A stretch of DNA of 64,000 bases from Trichopria drosophilae (taxonomy: Eukaryota > Arthropoda > Insecta > Hymenoptera > Diapriidae). Positions within the stretch are counted from its first letter, which is position 1; each line of letters starts with the position of its first letter. Positions 34,310 through 46,569 of the stretch are shown piece by piece. A program made the translations under genes and the position numbers. Where the stretch lies: contig CM059587.1 of the NCBI GenBank assembly GCA_030407085.1, positions 38,619,501 through 38,683,500 of the forward strand, given 5' to 3'. The notes beneath the pieces are model-generated. The model was not told where the DNA came from. It saw nothing but the letters and a program-made list of their open reading frames with translations, and made no database searches.

Positions 34310-37300
34310 AATACACCAGACGAAGGAATGCTGCAAGGATTTTTGTTTGGTCTTGAGTTTTCTAAGGTATGTTTCGTCCTTCATTGAATAAGTAAATGAT
34401 GCACGGAAAAATTTTACTAACATTTACATGAAAAATGTTCGTTTTACTGTATTATTAATTAAATATGTATGTAAAGTTAAGTTTACTACCTGTAGATAGT
34501 AAACTATACAAATCTCTTTACATTTAGGGCAGCCATGCGTTTGCTACAAAATAGTAAACTATGTATACGACCTGTGGGGTTATATAAAAGTGATCTCTAC
34601 CAGTTTTACATTTTATTTCGACTACCTTCACAATATCAATGATACATACTGCTAAATGTTGTGTCAGATAAAGATCAACTTTTTTTCACTGGGAATATTT
34701 TATCAGACAATAGAGATTTATTGGCAAAATTACAAATTAAAACATATATTAACCAATGTATATCTTACACGCGCTCGTTGTGGGAGTGCATTTAATCTGC
34801 AATTCACAACTTAGCACATGTCGATAAACACACTGCTCGAAAAAACAACCATGCTTTCGAAAGGCAAAAAGTCTTTTCAAAATCCATAATAAATAAATAT
34901 GGTTCGTATTCAATATTTTGCACTTCATTCAACTTTTGTAAAACATCTATATATAGATATTCTGATCGTTGTCGCCAGTATCATATCAGTTCATGACCAT
35001 CACACCATGAATCAAATATAATTGTTTGAATATAATTGGCGCTGAAGAAAAAGTTCCATCAGCCACCCAAAGCGAATTAAATTGCGTGAATTCTTAAATG
35101 TTGAGTATATTTGTTACTGGTAGGTAGGTATGTATCTCTACCTCTATCGTAATAACAAATTACTTTATTTATCTTATTTTAATATTTTATTGTTTTTGTC
35201 GAATTACATTTTGACGCGTAATATAAAATACTGTAACATTTAGACGTGTTTTCAAATTGTATACTGTTGTATGCGAACTACATGAATTGAAAAATCAAAT
35301 TATTTTTTTAACGATGTATAAAACTTTATACAATTATATATAGGCAAAGACGGGGTGAAACGGCGAGGATTTTTTCCATGTATCATAGCTCTCCTTGAAT
35401 TTCGTATTTAGGATGATGCAAGGTATCCATATAAGTGTGTAACGTTTGTAGACATTAATAGAAGTTTGTACACAATTGGATACATTTGTATATATTTTAT
35501 TTTTTCTCGGGGAATACTCAATTCATTTTATAAAAGTTCAATAAATATTTCTTTAAATTCATTGAAAAAATGATGTTTTTCTTGCCCAGAACCTGAGATT
35601 AATACACAATTAGTTTTAAAATTGCATTTAAAAGAGATTTATGCATCACTTCTAAAACTATGCGTTCTGCACTAGTAATATACATCCCCTCGTAGATACT
35701 GTGTAAGAAGCATTCTGGGCCAATTCCAGCCCAGGACCACGTAGCTCGATAATAGCTTCCTTTTCACCCCTTATCGGTCCCGTGACATTCAAAATCTCGA
35801 CCATTAGTAGCAACCGAAAAGAACTTTTTCATGTCAGGAACTAACCTGGGTTAGCTGAGGTACAGTCCAATTTCAAAAGTCAAGTACAATTTATTACTGT
35901 CTGTTGCTTTAAGGATTTCTGCTGAAAATTTGTTTTAAATTAGAAAATTGTTAAAATGGTAAATTGCAACTTATGGCTTACTCACTTAATAAAATACATA
36001 GAATATTTCATTTACTAATTAGCAATTGAGAATCGTGTTTATTTCTGTAATTTTTCACAAACTGATGCACCCTATCTTTATAAATTCTAGACTCATGTGA
36101 TATATTTTTCTGGACTTTAATTCTTTTAAAGTAAAATATTTACAAGATAGCATACGACTAGGAATATTTCTCCATATAGCTACGTGAAAATTTTTCATTT
36201 TCGATTCGGTTGTAAGTGCTAATGAGTTTTGTTATAAGGATAAATTAATTCGAATGCGACAGTGTGCCAAAACCATGAAGTTTTGTTTATGACTGTTACA
36301 AGTTTTGTTTTCATTTCATGAAAATTCTTCGTATTTTTATTCTTCACTCTATTTTTGAGTAAACACAATCTGTATATTTCGGCAATCCTAATGTCTACGT
36401 TCCCAAAAACTTCCGGACGCAGTTTATTGGCTATTGTAGTGATTGGATACTAAATTGATTGGGTTGAAGTAACTTTTTCCAGCAAACTCGTTTAGGCGTC
36501 GCAACTAGCCAATTTTTTATACTGACACAATAAAACGTATATTTATTTTCGAATTATATCTGTTTAAATATTTGTCGTCATTTGCAGAGAACAAATTTAT
36601 TCAATAGTTTCTGAAAGCAGTGTTATTTTTTTATAATAACTGGAATTATATGTGAAAAATACAGATACTAAATCTAAAAATAAATGCAATCGCATTTAAT
36701 TCACTTTGATAATTTTGAGTGTGAATATTTCATGTCACGTACTGCCGAATAAGTCAAAAAAATGAAATGTGTTATCGAAATTCAATTACAAATGTCATTA
36801 ATTTAATGTACATCACGCACGAACTTGGCTTTTTCAGCATTAATTACTGTAATTTCGTAAAGCCTAGCAAGTACAACTCGTATGTTTTCCAGTTGTATAT
36901 TATGAGTTACAGAAATGTTGCATTTATTTCTTGCAATTGAGTGTAGTTTAATCAATGAGACTGAATTGAAATTTTAATCTTTGCAATGGCCGCGTGGTTT
37001 GATCAATAATGTTTTCTAAGTTACTGTTAATGATTAAAAAATAAGTTTTTTACGCAGTATTATTGACGACATTGCTTTTATTCATTAACTTCGCGCTAAC
37101 GCCTTCAAATAACTGTAATATGCAGTACAAAAAGGTTAACAAAATTTTTAAATCATTGGATACATGTCGTACTGTTATTTAAAATGCCTATTTAACGTGG
37201 ATTTCCACGTCACTGGGATGAGCATCTGAAAGGCCTGACTAAAATAAATGTAACACGTGGATAATGGCCCTATATTAGCTGTAATTCCACATAAACTACG

Positions 37301-38760
37301 AAAAGTGATTTTGACATTTGAATCATACTTCGCACGACTCGTATGACAGTGGAATAATACGCATCGTACCTGATCCTTCATCCGCATTGGAGAGACAAAG
37401 AGTAGAGGGAACGTACATGGAATGGCTGTAAATAAACTGACAACGGCTTTTGCTATGGTAGGGTTCGTTTGTTCACACTACGTCCACCGATATCCTACCA
37501 TCAGTCTTCATTATCGAACAATACTTTGGAATTACGCATACATCTACAAGATCTACCCGTGCTTTTTCATTACAACAAAAAATACGATCAATACGTACCG
37601 TCCAGCAATCTACATTAAATAATTTTTGTTTCTAACCGACAATTGAAAGCATGAAAAATAATAATTGCGATAAGAAATGTATGTGAAATTGAAGGTCTGC
37701 ATTGATCCAATCACGGAATCTAATTTATATGCCAACATGAATTACTGATGTAAAGATAATGCAGGTTTATTACGCTAGACAGAAATTGCTTGTGCTCGAG
37801 ACATTTAAATAAGGAAAAATCGATGACATTTGATGAATAGTTTGATAACTATAAGTGTAGATCTATCACTGACTGTTTTCGTAAACCGAAACCGGACGTG
37901 CTGCGGCGCTAGCTATTTGCAAATGACGCGCCTCCATTCGTTCGAATGGAATAACTGAGTATATCGAATTTGTATTTATTATTGCGTCAATTTTAAATGC
38001 AAGGATATTATTTTTAGGTTATAGACGAAGGTAACGGATACAGTTTTAATAGGCAGGCCCTGAAGTGCATGCGGCAGATATACGACCGATAGGAGATAAG
38101 CTGCACGTTTGCCCTGAATTCGCTATTTACGGCTTGACGGATGGCGAAAGCCGAATGTATAGCTCGCGGACAAAATAAATATTGGATGGGAATAAATATG
38201 TAATTGGCCATGTCGGGCGATGCCTAAGCCGTTCGCGGTGAGACTTTCACTTTGGACTGGGAATTCGTTAGGCTACATTATACAATGAAACCGATGGAAG
38301 CTGCATCAGTGTGCTGAAGCTCCAGAGACCACCTTTATGAGAACGCCTAAGCGCATCTGAGGAAGGATCAGCACAAATCCCACAACGGGACTGTTGGTTT
38401 AAACTATTCACTCTACCGTCAGAGCTGAGTTAGTGGGACTACACTTACTCATCGTCGTTTCTCGAGAAATCGAGAGCGTAATGTACCCGACTCCGATAAG
38501 ATGCAAGCCGGGTTCGCTCATACGGAAGTATTTAACGGTCGCTTTGATTCGCCTCACGAAACACAAAGAGGGAATCGTTAATCGGCTGTCCGTAAAGTGC
38601 GAAAATCCATTACGATCTGGAAAATGGACTTGGTACATTGTTATCATATAAAATGGATGAAGGATTGATGTTTCATTGGAATACTGTAACCGTCGTTACA
38701 GTTCATCGTTTTTCTAAAAATGTGAAATTTTGAAACATTTTATAGGCGTCTGAGGTATTA
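34310..38760. other. AT-rich non-coding stretch with one CpG-richer patch
   Basis: No gene or clear repeat in 34310-37900. 34500-34620 carries short repeats of 'tagtaaactat'. 38010-38650 is CpG-richer with opposing open frames and no motif. Confidence 0.45.
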
Positions 38761-38767
38761 TTACTTA

Positions 38768-38854
38768 CCCGAGTAGAAATTTATTACGGCCCTGATCAGA
38801 GCCTGACCAAAAGCGTTACACCCTGATCAGGGCCTTAATAAATTTCTGCTCGGG
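38768..38854 (-). mobile_element. 87-bp palindromic mini-element, copy 2
   Basis: Starts CCCGAGTAGAAATTT and ends AAATTTCTGCTCGGG, with TA on both sides. The core 'gcctgaccaaaagcgttaca' shows it lies in the opposite orientation to the copy at 31487. It is the same length, with six differences counted by eye. Confidence 0.85.
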
Positions 38855-38859
38855 TATAG

Positions 38860-40390
38860 GGCAGAACAAAACTGCCCTTGACCAACTCTGGCATCCACAT
38901 TTTTTATGTATATCCTCAGAATATATTTATATGAAAAGAAAACCAACAACCATATTGCTGTACTGCAACAATTTCTATTATTACCATGAAATATGTTGAT
39001 GTTAATTTAAGTGGAAACAATATCCAAATAAAAAAATTCAAATACTATAAGGCTTTGTGTAATCGAGAGCGACATAGCAGGGGAGAGCGATTGCCGCGGT
39101 CATTGGCTTATCCAACAATAGATTCCCGAAAATCGATGCAAAACAGGAGCGCAGCCATGTAGGAAAATCAGATTGTCGCAAATGCAGTCGTTGCAGCAGT
39201 ACTATTGACGAACGAATTGTTTTTAAAATTCACGCGAAAACCCTTTTTTCGCTGCTGTACAAGCGTGTAAAATGGAGGACTAAAAAAACCCGAAAACCGA
39301 ACTTCGGCGGTAATCAAGATATAGTTGTTAGTTGACAATTTCGTTGCAAGACATGACGTTCTAAAAGCAGACTAACCGTCCTATGAATAATGCAGCTCAA
39401 TACGTCTTCCTGTTCCTACTGATAATTATGTTTTACACCGTTATGCCGTGTTTCGTTAACCCACTGCGACCACACCCCGTCCGTTCTTCTGCATATTCAT
39501 TACTTAACACTAAGTATGCCTGCTCGTCGCAAAGATTTCAAACATTTCAAAATGTGTAACATATGTTATACTATTGCGTGCTCAAAGTAATTATTGCGTA
39601 ATTCTAAGAAGAGCCGCACTCACCTGGAGTACCTTTGGCTAAAATGTAGAACGCCGGCTCCATTATACCGACGACGATTATTCGGTATCAACTTCTCGAA
39701 TTTATCAAGTCGTTCTATTGTGCGAGTTGCTAAAAGTATCATTATCACGACTATAATCGATGCAGAATTTCGTAAAATACCTGCCAGGCTTCGCTCCCCT
39801 ACATCAATTATGTAAATTGCTTTAGCCAGCGTTGCCTTTTATAATCCCGCCAAGTTTCCGAAACATAATCTTTCCTGAATGATACTGTGAGTTCTCGCTT
39901 GGTCGATTAATCACATTTAAATTTAGTCTTAAATACGGCTCAATCAACTACCAATAAATATACTGTGGGGTCATTAGACTTTATATTATAAAGTTTTGGA
40001 ATAGATGACACGTGAGGTTTCGTGAAAAATAAGAGACACGTTCCAGTGGGAACGAAAAGTTCTTGTTATTACAATGGAAGCATTGTGTAACACATATCTG
40101 ACCTCCATCAAAAGCTTTTCCTACGGTTATACCAATGACCCTGAAATAAAGTGTTACGCTATTGATGAACCACCAGAGCGTTGACAAAGGAAAAGAGCCA
40201 CTGCGAAAGAAAAATATTTTCTACTGAAAGAGGACGAAAAACTGCAGATTTAACAAAGGAATACGAGGGTTTCTGATATAGGGACCTTGAAAGTATAACT
40301 CCATTCGTAAACAAGTACCAACATGAATGCCTCATCAAATACAACCTATTTCTGCGACGTTGAAAATAAAACACGATCATTAATCTCAAA
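38860..40390. other. Non-coding stretch
   Basis: Frames at 39594-39815 (plus), 39981-40187 and 40159-40389 (minus) are open but unrecognised. The last two adjoin the retrotransposon relic at 40400-40730, and I could not align them with the expected downstream reverse transcriptase sequence. Confidence 0.4.
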
Positions 40391-40399
40391 TAATTTCTA

Positions 40400-40730
40400 A
40401 TGATTTTGTTTGTAACGATCTATAGCCCGTTGGGTAGTGTACTTATTCAGACAAAAAGGTAGGGATAAACTAAACCGCATGGTTACACTAGGATTTTTTG
40501 GTCACAATGTTCGAAATTTGCCAGGCAAGCAGTAAAAGTGGGAGGGTCCCAGACGATACTGGCGTTAATGAGCGATATAACTCTTTGGACTCAATAAGGT
40601 GACACGAAAAAATCGCTTGTGCCAGCTTTGTATCCAGAGCTATAGCGATCGTTGTTCTTGTTATGCTTCCATACCTTGGTAAATCTGCTGTGTGGAGGAT
40701 CCAGATTATCGCCCCAAAGAACACCAACAT
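40400..40730 (-). pseudogene. Decayed jockey-like reverse transcriptase fragment
   Basis: The minus-strand frame 40488-40730 reads FFGAIIWILHTADLP, then TRTTIAIALDTKLAQA, and ends LLAWQISNIVTKKS. In jockey-clade non-LTR reverse transcriptases this order is SVLGP-x-LY-x-x-YTADLP, TTIATFADDTA, and W-R-I-K-x-N-E-x-K-S. A different minus frame then continues SVTMRFSLSLPFCLNKYTT, as expected for the V-T-F-T-L ... C-P-P-V-x-LN segment. The FADD catalytic motif is broken to A-L-D with one residue lost, and a frameshift near 40485 separates the pieces. The fragment is dead. The RT domain upstream of SVLGP is not recognisable. Confidence 0.65.
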
Positions 40731-40734
40731 GAAT

Positions 40735-41320
40735 TGAACAACTTTTTCTTTATTATTTATTATTTTTCTTTAAGAACCTTTGAAACATTGATATGAGAAC
40801 AGCGTTGAGAAATGGCGCGATACTACGCCAACCTATCAGGTACCATATACTAAGGCATGGTACTGGTTCTTCAGTAATTTCGGTACCTGGCCTATATGGA
40901 AACATCACTCATACACAGAGATATTATAATCCAGTACTCCCATTGTGGCGTGTCTGTATCGGACATAAATCGGCCATTACTGGCGCGATACCTTGTCTTT
41001 AGCTACGCAGATCCCTTTTTACAAAAACCATACAACGTTGCATAAAAGAGGACGTTAAATTTCGCTATATTCTTTTCTACTGCTTCAGGTTATATGATTG
41101 CTGAATAGTCCAATTTTTTTTCACGTAAAATATTTATTACAGCTGATTGACGACTTAAGCAACAAATTAAAACTTAATTGTATAAAATGACATGGCGTTG
41201 ACAGACCACTGGACTATTTGGTGCAATGTGTACTTGAGCAAACATGCGCAATAGCACGATAGAGGACTGAATAGCGCGCGGTATCATGAGCGTAACGATA
41301 TACGTGTTTCGGGGTCGGGG
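40735..41320. other. Non-coding stretch
   Basis: No upstream RT domain is visible. A direct repeat 'tggcgcgata' occurs at 40814 and 40981, and an inverted 'ggtacc' pair flanks 40840-40890. No gene. Confidence 0.4.
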
Positions 41321-41578
41321 TTAGGGTTTGGGATGAGGGTTGGTTACGGATTGGCGCCGTATCGCTGATCCGGGCTCGTCTAGGCGTAATGCTATCCCTG
41401 GCAGGCCAGTCACGTCCCCTACCTCTGCCGTGCACAGTTCTACCCAAACCCCCGTCTGCCCCTCGGTCGCTTGAGTACTACGCAGCAAAGCCTCCAACTG
41501 CCCAGTCAAAGTGGTGGACATCCGCTTGGCCCCCTGGCAGTGGCCTAAGATCCTAGGTGCGGACCTTCCTCTTAGACC
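41321..41578 (-). CDS. Candidate coding exon, GC-rich
   Basis: The minus frame is open from 41578, with an ATG at 41521-41519 in good context (gcgg ATG tcc). It starts MSTTLTGQLEALLRSTQATE, continues GQTGVWVELCTAEVGDVTGL and ends NPHPKP. Codon choice (GAG, CAG, CTG, GCC) and composition differ sharply from the AT-rich flanks, and the first 40 residues look like an amphipathic, soluble N-terminus. 'GCAGAG|GTAGGG' inside it is a plausible 5' splice site, and 'ccactgccag' just upstream a plausible 3' site. I do not recognise the family. It could be a host exon, a retroelement gag-like N-terminus or chance in a CpG-richer block. Confidence 0.3.
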   Translation of the reverse strand, partial: GLRGRSAPRILGHCQGAKRMSTTLTGQLEALLRSTQATEGQTGVWVELCTAEVGDVTGLPGIALRLDEPGSAIRRQSVTNPHPKP

Positions 41579-41749
41579 TTATCAAGTATTCATTCCTGTT
41601 CAACCTCACCAAAGGCTTCGTGCGAAAAATTTTCGAACAGACTGCTTTCGAGCTAGAACCCGACCACCAACTCCTTTCATAATACAGAAAATACATGCCA
41701 AGCAAAATTGGCATCCTTGGAACTTTTTGCTACGAATTTATTAAAATTC

Positions 41750-44280
41750 CATGCAGGCAGTGCAATTTATAAATATGATATTGGATTGTGTGTAATCTGA
41801 CACTTTAAATTGAGGTATATTTCTGAAAACGCCTACAGAGCCATTTTACTGAAAATTAGCCTTTGTGTTTTGATACGATTACAATTCTAAAAATTCCTTT
41901 TAATAGGACTTATTAATATCATTAACACACACTTAGCACACTAAGTTATAGGCATCGATAATAAACAATGATGTTCGATAAATAACAAGGCCCAAAGTAC
42001 ACATTTTCTATAAACCGAATACACACTGATAATGAATCAATAATACTAAAACGATGGTCTACGGTAGCTTTTCTGTAATTTTCCGTTTATGCCGGTTTTG
42101 CCATCTAAATGGAAGTAATCTCATGATATGGAAACTTAGTAAAGTTCTCAAATTCTCTGAAATACATCAACATCTAATACTCCATAAAAAAAAAAAAAAT
42201 AGACGCCTTACGGGTGCTCTACAGTGTATTATCGCCTTTGATCAGAACTTAATAAGTGTCTCAAAAAATAACTGTTTGTATTCTATCTGAAAACTATTGA
42301 CCTTTGATTAGCTATTCGTAAGAATATTGTATTTCGATAGATATCTGGAGGCACATCGCTTTTGATTAGGTACTACGCAGATCATACATTTTTATTGAAT
42401 TAATGATGTTAAAATTTTGAATAGATTCTCAACTGTGAATAGGTGTGAAAAAAATATCGAACTAAATGAAAGAGAAACTGCAAACACAAATCCTTTCGTC
42501 TTTCTTTGATGAGAGGTTTTCGGAATTGTCTTCGAGGTAGTTAACCCCTTACATATATCTCCTGTCTTAATCTAAGACAAGGAATCTAAAATAATTTAAA
42601 GAAACTATCTTAATCTAAGTAATGTACGCCCTAGAATATTTAATTTTGGCCAATATTTCTTTATTCTGCCAGAAACTTGGCTACCACAATCAGACCAATC
42701 GAATTGTAAGATTTATTATATAACTTATTAATATTTGAATAAACTGAGGACTATCAAGATATTCGTTGCGCTGAAACCCGATATCTATCCATTACCGGTG
42801 GAATGCTCTGAACAAAAAGATGTTGGATAAATGAAATATATTAGCTTGTGTAATTTCATCATTGTTCATCGTAAGTAATTTATATATCGTGTTAATTATT
42901 CAACAAAATATGAACATATAACAATATTTACTTGAATTTATATTTCAATCTAATTTGATATTGTCGTCAATGCTGTGCTAAATTATTGATTTTTATGAAT
43001 TTCTTTTTAAAGGTCGACTAGCTAAACGCCCTAAAAATTGTGGAATAGATAGGCCTAAAATCAGTGGTATTTTATATGGAAGTAACGATCTTTAAAACAT
43101 CACCCATAAGATTGATGTTTTAGGTTTATCTTCAAAAATACAATATATCGAAAAATATTTCTAAAAAAGAAAGCTGACAAGCTCTTAATAAAAATGGTTC
43201 AAGGCATTGTGCTCGCAATTTTGATAATTCCGGCATTAAGTAAAAATGGAACATCAGAATAATAACCTTGAGATGTTCCATTTAAGCGTCTTACGTTTTC
43301 TGATTTTTAAGCGCATATGTTTAACTATCTTTTATGGTATTATCGTGGATTTTATAAACGAAATGTACCATTTTGTTACGAATATTGTTTTCTGTGACTG
43401 TTATTATTGAAAATAACAACATTTTTTGAATTCTAGAAAATATTGTACGTGATAATCTATTAAAATTTCGACGAGAGACATCCGCATTCCTAATTCCAAG
43501 TCATTAAAATGGATGAAATCAGCCATGACAATTAGCTATGTAGTAATTTATAAATTTCAGTAACTAGAACGAATTACCTGATCCTATTTGTATTTTTTTC
43601 AATTGAAAAGAAGAAAATGCAAAACTATTAATAGTCAATAACAGTTAACATTCTTCAGTAGAAAACGGCAGGTCATAAAATTATCTGCAAATTTCCTATA
43701 GGAAGTGAATTTTCAATACTAATGATTATTAAATTAAGGCTAACAGCGTAAATAATATATTGATTTGTGTTTGCATTACTGGAGACTAAGTACTTAAATA
43801 TGTACACATATAAAGAAGCCATGTACAGTCCCAGGGAGCTCCTCAGGACGTCACAATGTCCGCTTTTGTCATCCTATAAAATTCTTTAAGGCCTACGACG
43901 CTCTAAAGATGTTCTGGCGATAGTAAAAAAAAGAGATAGGACGATAAAAGCGTATATTTGGATGAAATGAGGAGCTTAGGAGAACTTTCGTAGGCAGGTA
44001 TTGTCTCAGATCGTAAGAATATATACAATGGATATTCAGGAAATATTCGTTTGAGGATATTGGATATTGGATGAGATAAATTAACATCCCTTTACATCTC
44101 TGTAGCATGTTCAAACCCGATCGATTGTATAGACATTGCATGTCCATTGAATATGATATAAAATTATGTATCACAATATTCCATGGATGTACGATATATA
44201 TCCTTTATGGGTTTTAAATTAATGTAAATTTTTCAAAATAGAACAATTTTTATTACTACTATTTTTTAGTTTTTATAAAT
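41750..44280. other. AT-rich non-coding stretch
   Basis: No gene. A 12-bp perfect hairpin (AAATGGAACATC at 43244-43255 and GATGTTCCATTT at 43272-43283) is the only structure noted. A run of 14 A is at 42186-42199. Confidence 0.45.
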
Positions 44281-44286
44281 AATTTC

Positions 44287-44325
44287 AAAAAAGTTAATAC
44301 CTGTGTGGGACTCGAACCGCGATCC
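44287..44325 (-). other. tRNA-like fragment (B-box with T-run)
   Basis: On the minus strand GGTTCGAGTCC (44308-44318) is followed by CACACAGGTATTAAC and a T6 run, which would serve as an RNA polymerase III terminator. It shares its layout with 29600-29656. The expected T-stem pairing fails and no A-box is evident, so I read it as a SINE remnant. Confidence 0.35.
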
Positions 44326-44329
44326 CGAA

Positions 44330-46130
44330 AACGTTATTCATGTATCTTAGTATTATGCATGTACAAATGAAACGTTCGCGTATGTGTATACTAATTATCA
44401 ATATAAGTATTCATAATAAACAAATCAATCCTGATTCAAATTGTCCTGAACGCATTGATGATATTTGTGTAAAATATTAGGCATTGTATTATTTTTTAAA
44501 CTAATGTAGTATCATTGTTATAAATGTCGATACATTTTTTTTTTATGATTCAAACAGTAGAAATTTCATAACCAATTGTAATTGTAGAGAATTTTCTTTT
44601 GTGCTGTAAAATGTCAGATACTACGTGATTTTACACATTAATGGGAAATGCATGATCAAACGGTAAAATAATTGCATGAAGAATGCAATCCTATGTTGAG
44701 ATGATATAATAACTGGAGTTTCGGAAAATTATTTTGTTTTTAAAAATAATATACGGTAATTTTTCTTTTTCGGCATAAAATAATATACCGAAAATGATCA
44801 ATTACCACCTGACTATTTGTAGGTAATACCATAAGTATCTGAAAAAGTAGTATACTACACGAGTGCGGATTAGTGACAAGTGGCTCGTGCCAGGAATCTC
44901 ACACTCGTTCAGTTATCACTAATTTACAGCACTTATATCATAATATAGTATGTTCGCTGAAAAAGTACTCTTTCCTTATCTTAACCTTTTAATTACAAAG
45001 GGAATATTAATAGTAGTCCGTATATATCTTTCAATAATATTATGATAATATGTAGAATAATTAATTATGTTCTGTACGTAATAATTTGCTTTAGATGTTA
45101 AGTATAAACGTAAGTTTTGTAACGATTATAAATTGTGTTAAAATATCAGGAAATGTTTGGATATTTCGTATTATTATAATAACAAAATGCAATATAATCT
45201 TTTATTTTAATTTTTCTATTTCCAGGATAAAATTACAATAAAATTCAATAATTTAGAAGCTTCTGTATTATGACCTATTCGGCTGTATATTTAAGCGAGC
45301 AACGTTCAATTTTTTCATCAATTTTTTACTACTACATCATCACTTGTTACAATGCAGATTCCAATAAAAAGTCAATTATTAACTGAGATATATAAGTGAT
45401 CTAAATTGCAATTACATTCTTAAAATACCTTTTTCGATTTTAAGGTTCTTTTTCCAATTTTCCGCACGTTTTTTTCCAATATGCGGGCTCAAAATTTCGA
45501 AAGAATAAAATATAGATTTGACCTGAATTCGAACGTACAGTAACTTTCTTTATCAAGACGAGGCAACGTATCAATTTACGGGCGAATGAAATTGGCTGCC
45601 AAGTGTACGGATTCGTTTTAATTAAAATCAGATGAATAACAACATTTGTTTCCCGTTAACTGTATTTTGAAACGAGAAATATGTGTATATATGTATATTT
45701 TATCCTATCTGTTTTCGTGATAATAGGAAAATGATTTGTAATTATTTTTAACGAAACATGCTAAATATTAAAAACAATAGAAGAAATGGAGATAAACGTT
45801 TTAGCGGACTATTATTTTTATATATTGACTCTACTTGTATTTAAATAAATTTCGAATTTCAATGTTAAGGATTCAAATTGTACTTATGTTTTATTGCATT
45901 TTACATGCCATTTCTAAATAAACATTTATTATTATTAGCAATGATATTAAAGCTAACATATATGAAATAAGGGACTAGTGAATGAAAGGTATAATAAATT
46001 ACATAATATTACATAAATTACAATTTTGGATAATACATTTGTATTATATAGCTCAACGAAATTTTGGCGTTTTTGTGGCGAAATTTAGTGAAATGCGAAC
46101 GTATATTGTTGTATGGAATCATATTTTCAT
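44330..46130. other. AT-rich non-coding stretch
   Basis: Apart from the palindrome at 44850-44950 I see no gene or repeat. Confidence 0.45.
44850..44950. repeat. Imperfect palindromic element
   Basis: 'cgagtgcggattagtgacaa' followed by 'tggctcgtgcc' pairs with the complement of 'cactcgttcagttatcacta atttacagcac'. The shared core reads attagtgayaa in both arms. It has the size and form of a small MITE or of two opposed repeat units. Confidence 0.45.
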
Positions 46131-46135
46131 GTGTC

Positions 46136-46310
46136 CAATTATATATAATTGTATATAGTTGTATATAAGTAATACAATCGTATAAAATCATATACAATAT
46201 TATAGAGACAAAATTCATGTACAAATACTTGTATATAATCGTATATAATTGTATATGAATTCTAAACAATTCTATATAATTTCTATAGAATTGTATATCA
46301 TTTGTATATA
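46136..46310. repeat. Degenerate 'tgtatataat' minisatellite
   Basis: Words such as 'ttatatataattgtatatag', 'ttgtatataatcgtatataa' and 'ttgtatatcatttgtatata' recur every ~11-12 bases. The minus-strand frame 46018-46269 (repeated YTIIY) comes from the repeat and is not a gene. Confidence 0.75.
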
Positions 46311-46323
46311 ACAGTACCTAAAG

Positions 46324-46466
46324 CGTTCCTAAAACGTTTTATGTTTGCAACATGGATGAAACGTTTATAAAACGTTCCGTAAAAGTTTCAGACATAAAAC
46401 GTTTTAGGAACGTTTCTGGAACATTCTAAAAACGTTTTAGCAACATTTGGGTCCTTCGTGCCCGTT
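46324..46466. mobile_element. Partial element with AAACGTTT repeats and an ACCCAA end
   Basis: A perfect 21-bp inverted repeat joins CGTTCCTAAAACGTTTTATGT at 46324-46344 and ACATAAAACGTTTTAGGAACG at 46392-46412. Further aaacgtt words follow to 46442. The right edge, read on the minus strand, is TAACCCAACGGGCACGAAGG, a terminus-like sequence. No matching left terminus is present, so the element is truncated or this is a solo end. The next element (47409) also begins ACCCAA. Confidence 0.5.
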
Positions 46467-46518
46467 GGGTTACTACTAACTGTATACTATGTGCTACTGT
46501 ATGCTATATAGTACTGTA

Positions 46519-46565
46519 TGCTAGCATAGTATTGGTACATTATCAGTACCAATACTATGCTAGCA
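46519..46565. other. Perfect 20-bp hairpin
   Basis: TGCTAGCATAGTATTGGTAC (46519-46538) pairs without mismatch with GTACCAATACTATGCTAGCA (46546-46565) around a 7-base loop (attatca). Flanking sequence repeats 'ctgtatgcta' and 'tactatg' words. It is compact enough to form a cruciform or an RNA hairpin. Confidence 0.8.
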
Positions 46566-46569
46566 ACTA

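Noticed and set aside
41315..41335. Telomere-like 'ggggttagggtttggg' sequence
   Set aside because: A single degenerate stretch, not an array, and insect telomeres usually use TTAGG. Taken as chance.
46018..46269. 83-codon frame with repeated YTIIY
   Set aside because: Translation of the 'tgtatataat' minisatellite, not a gene.
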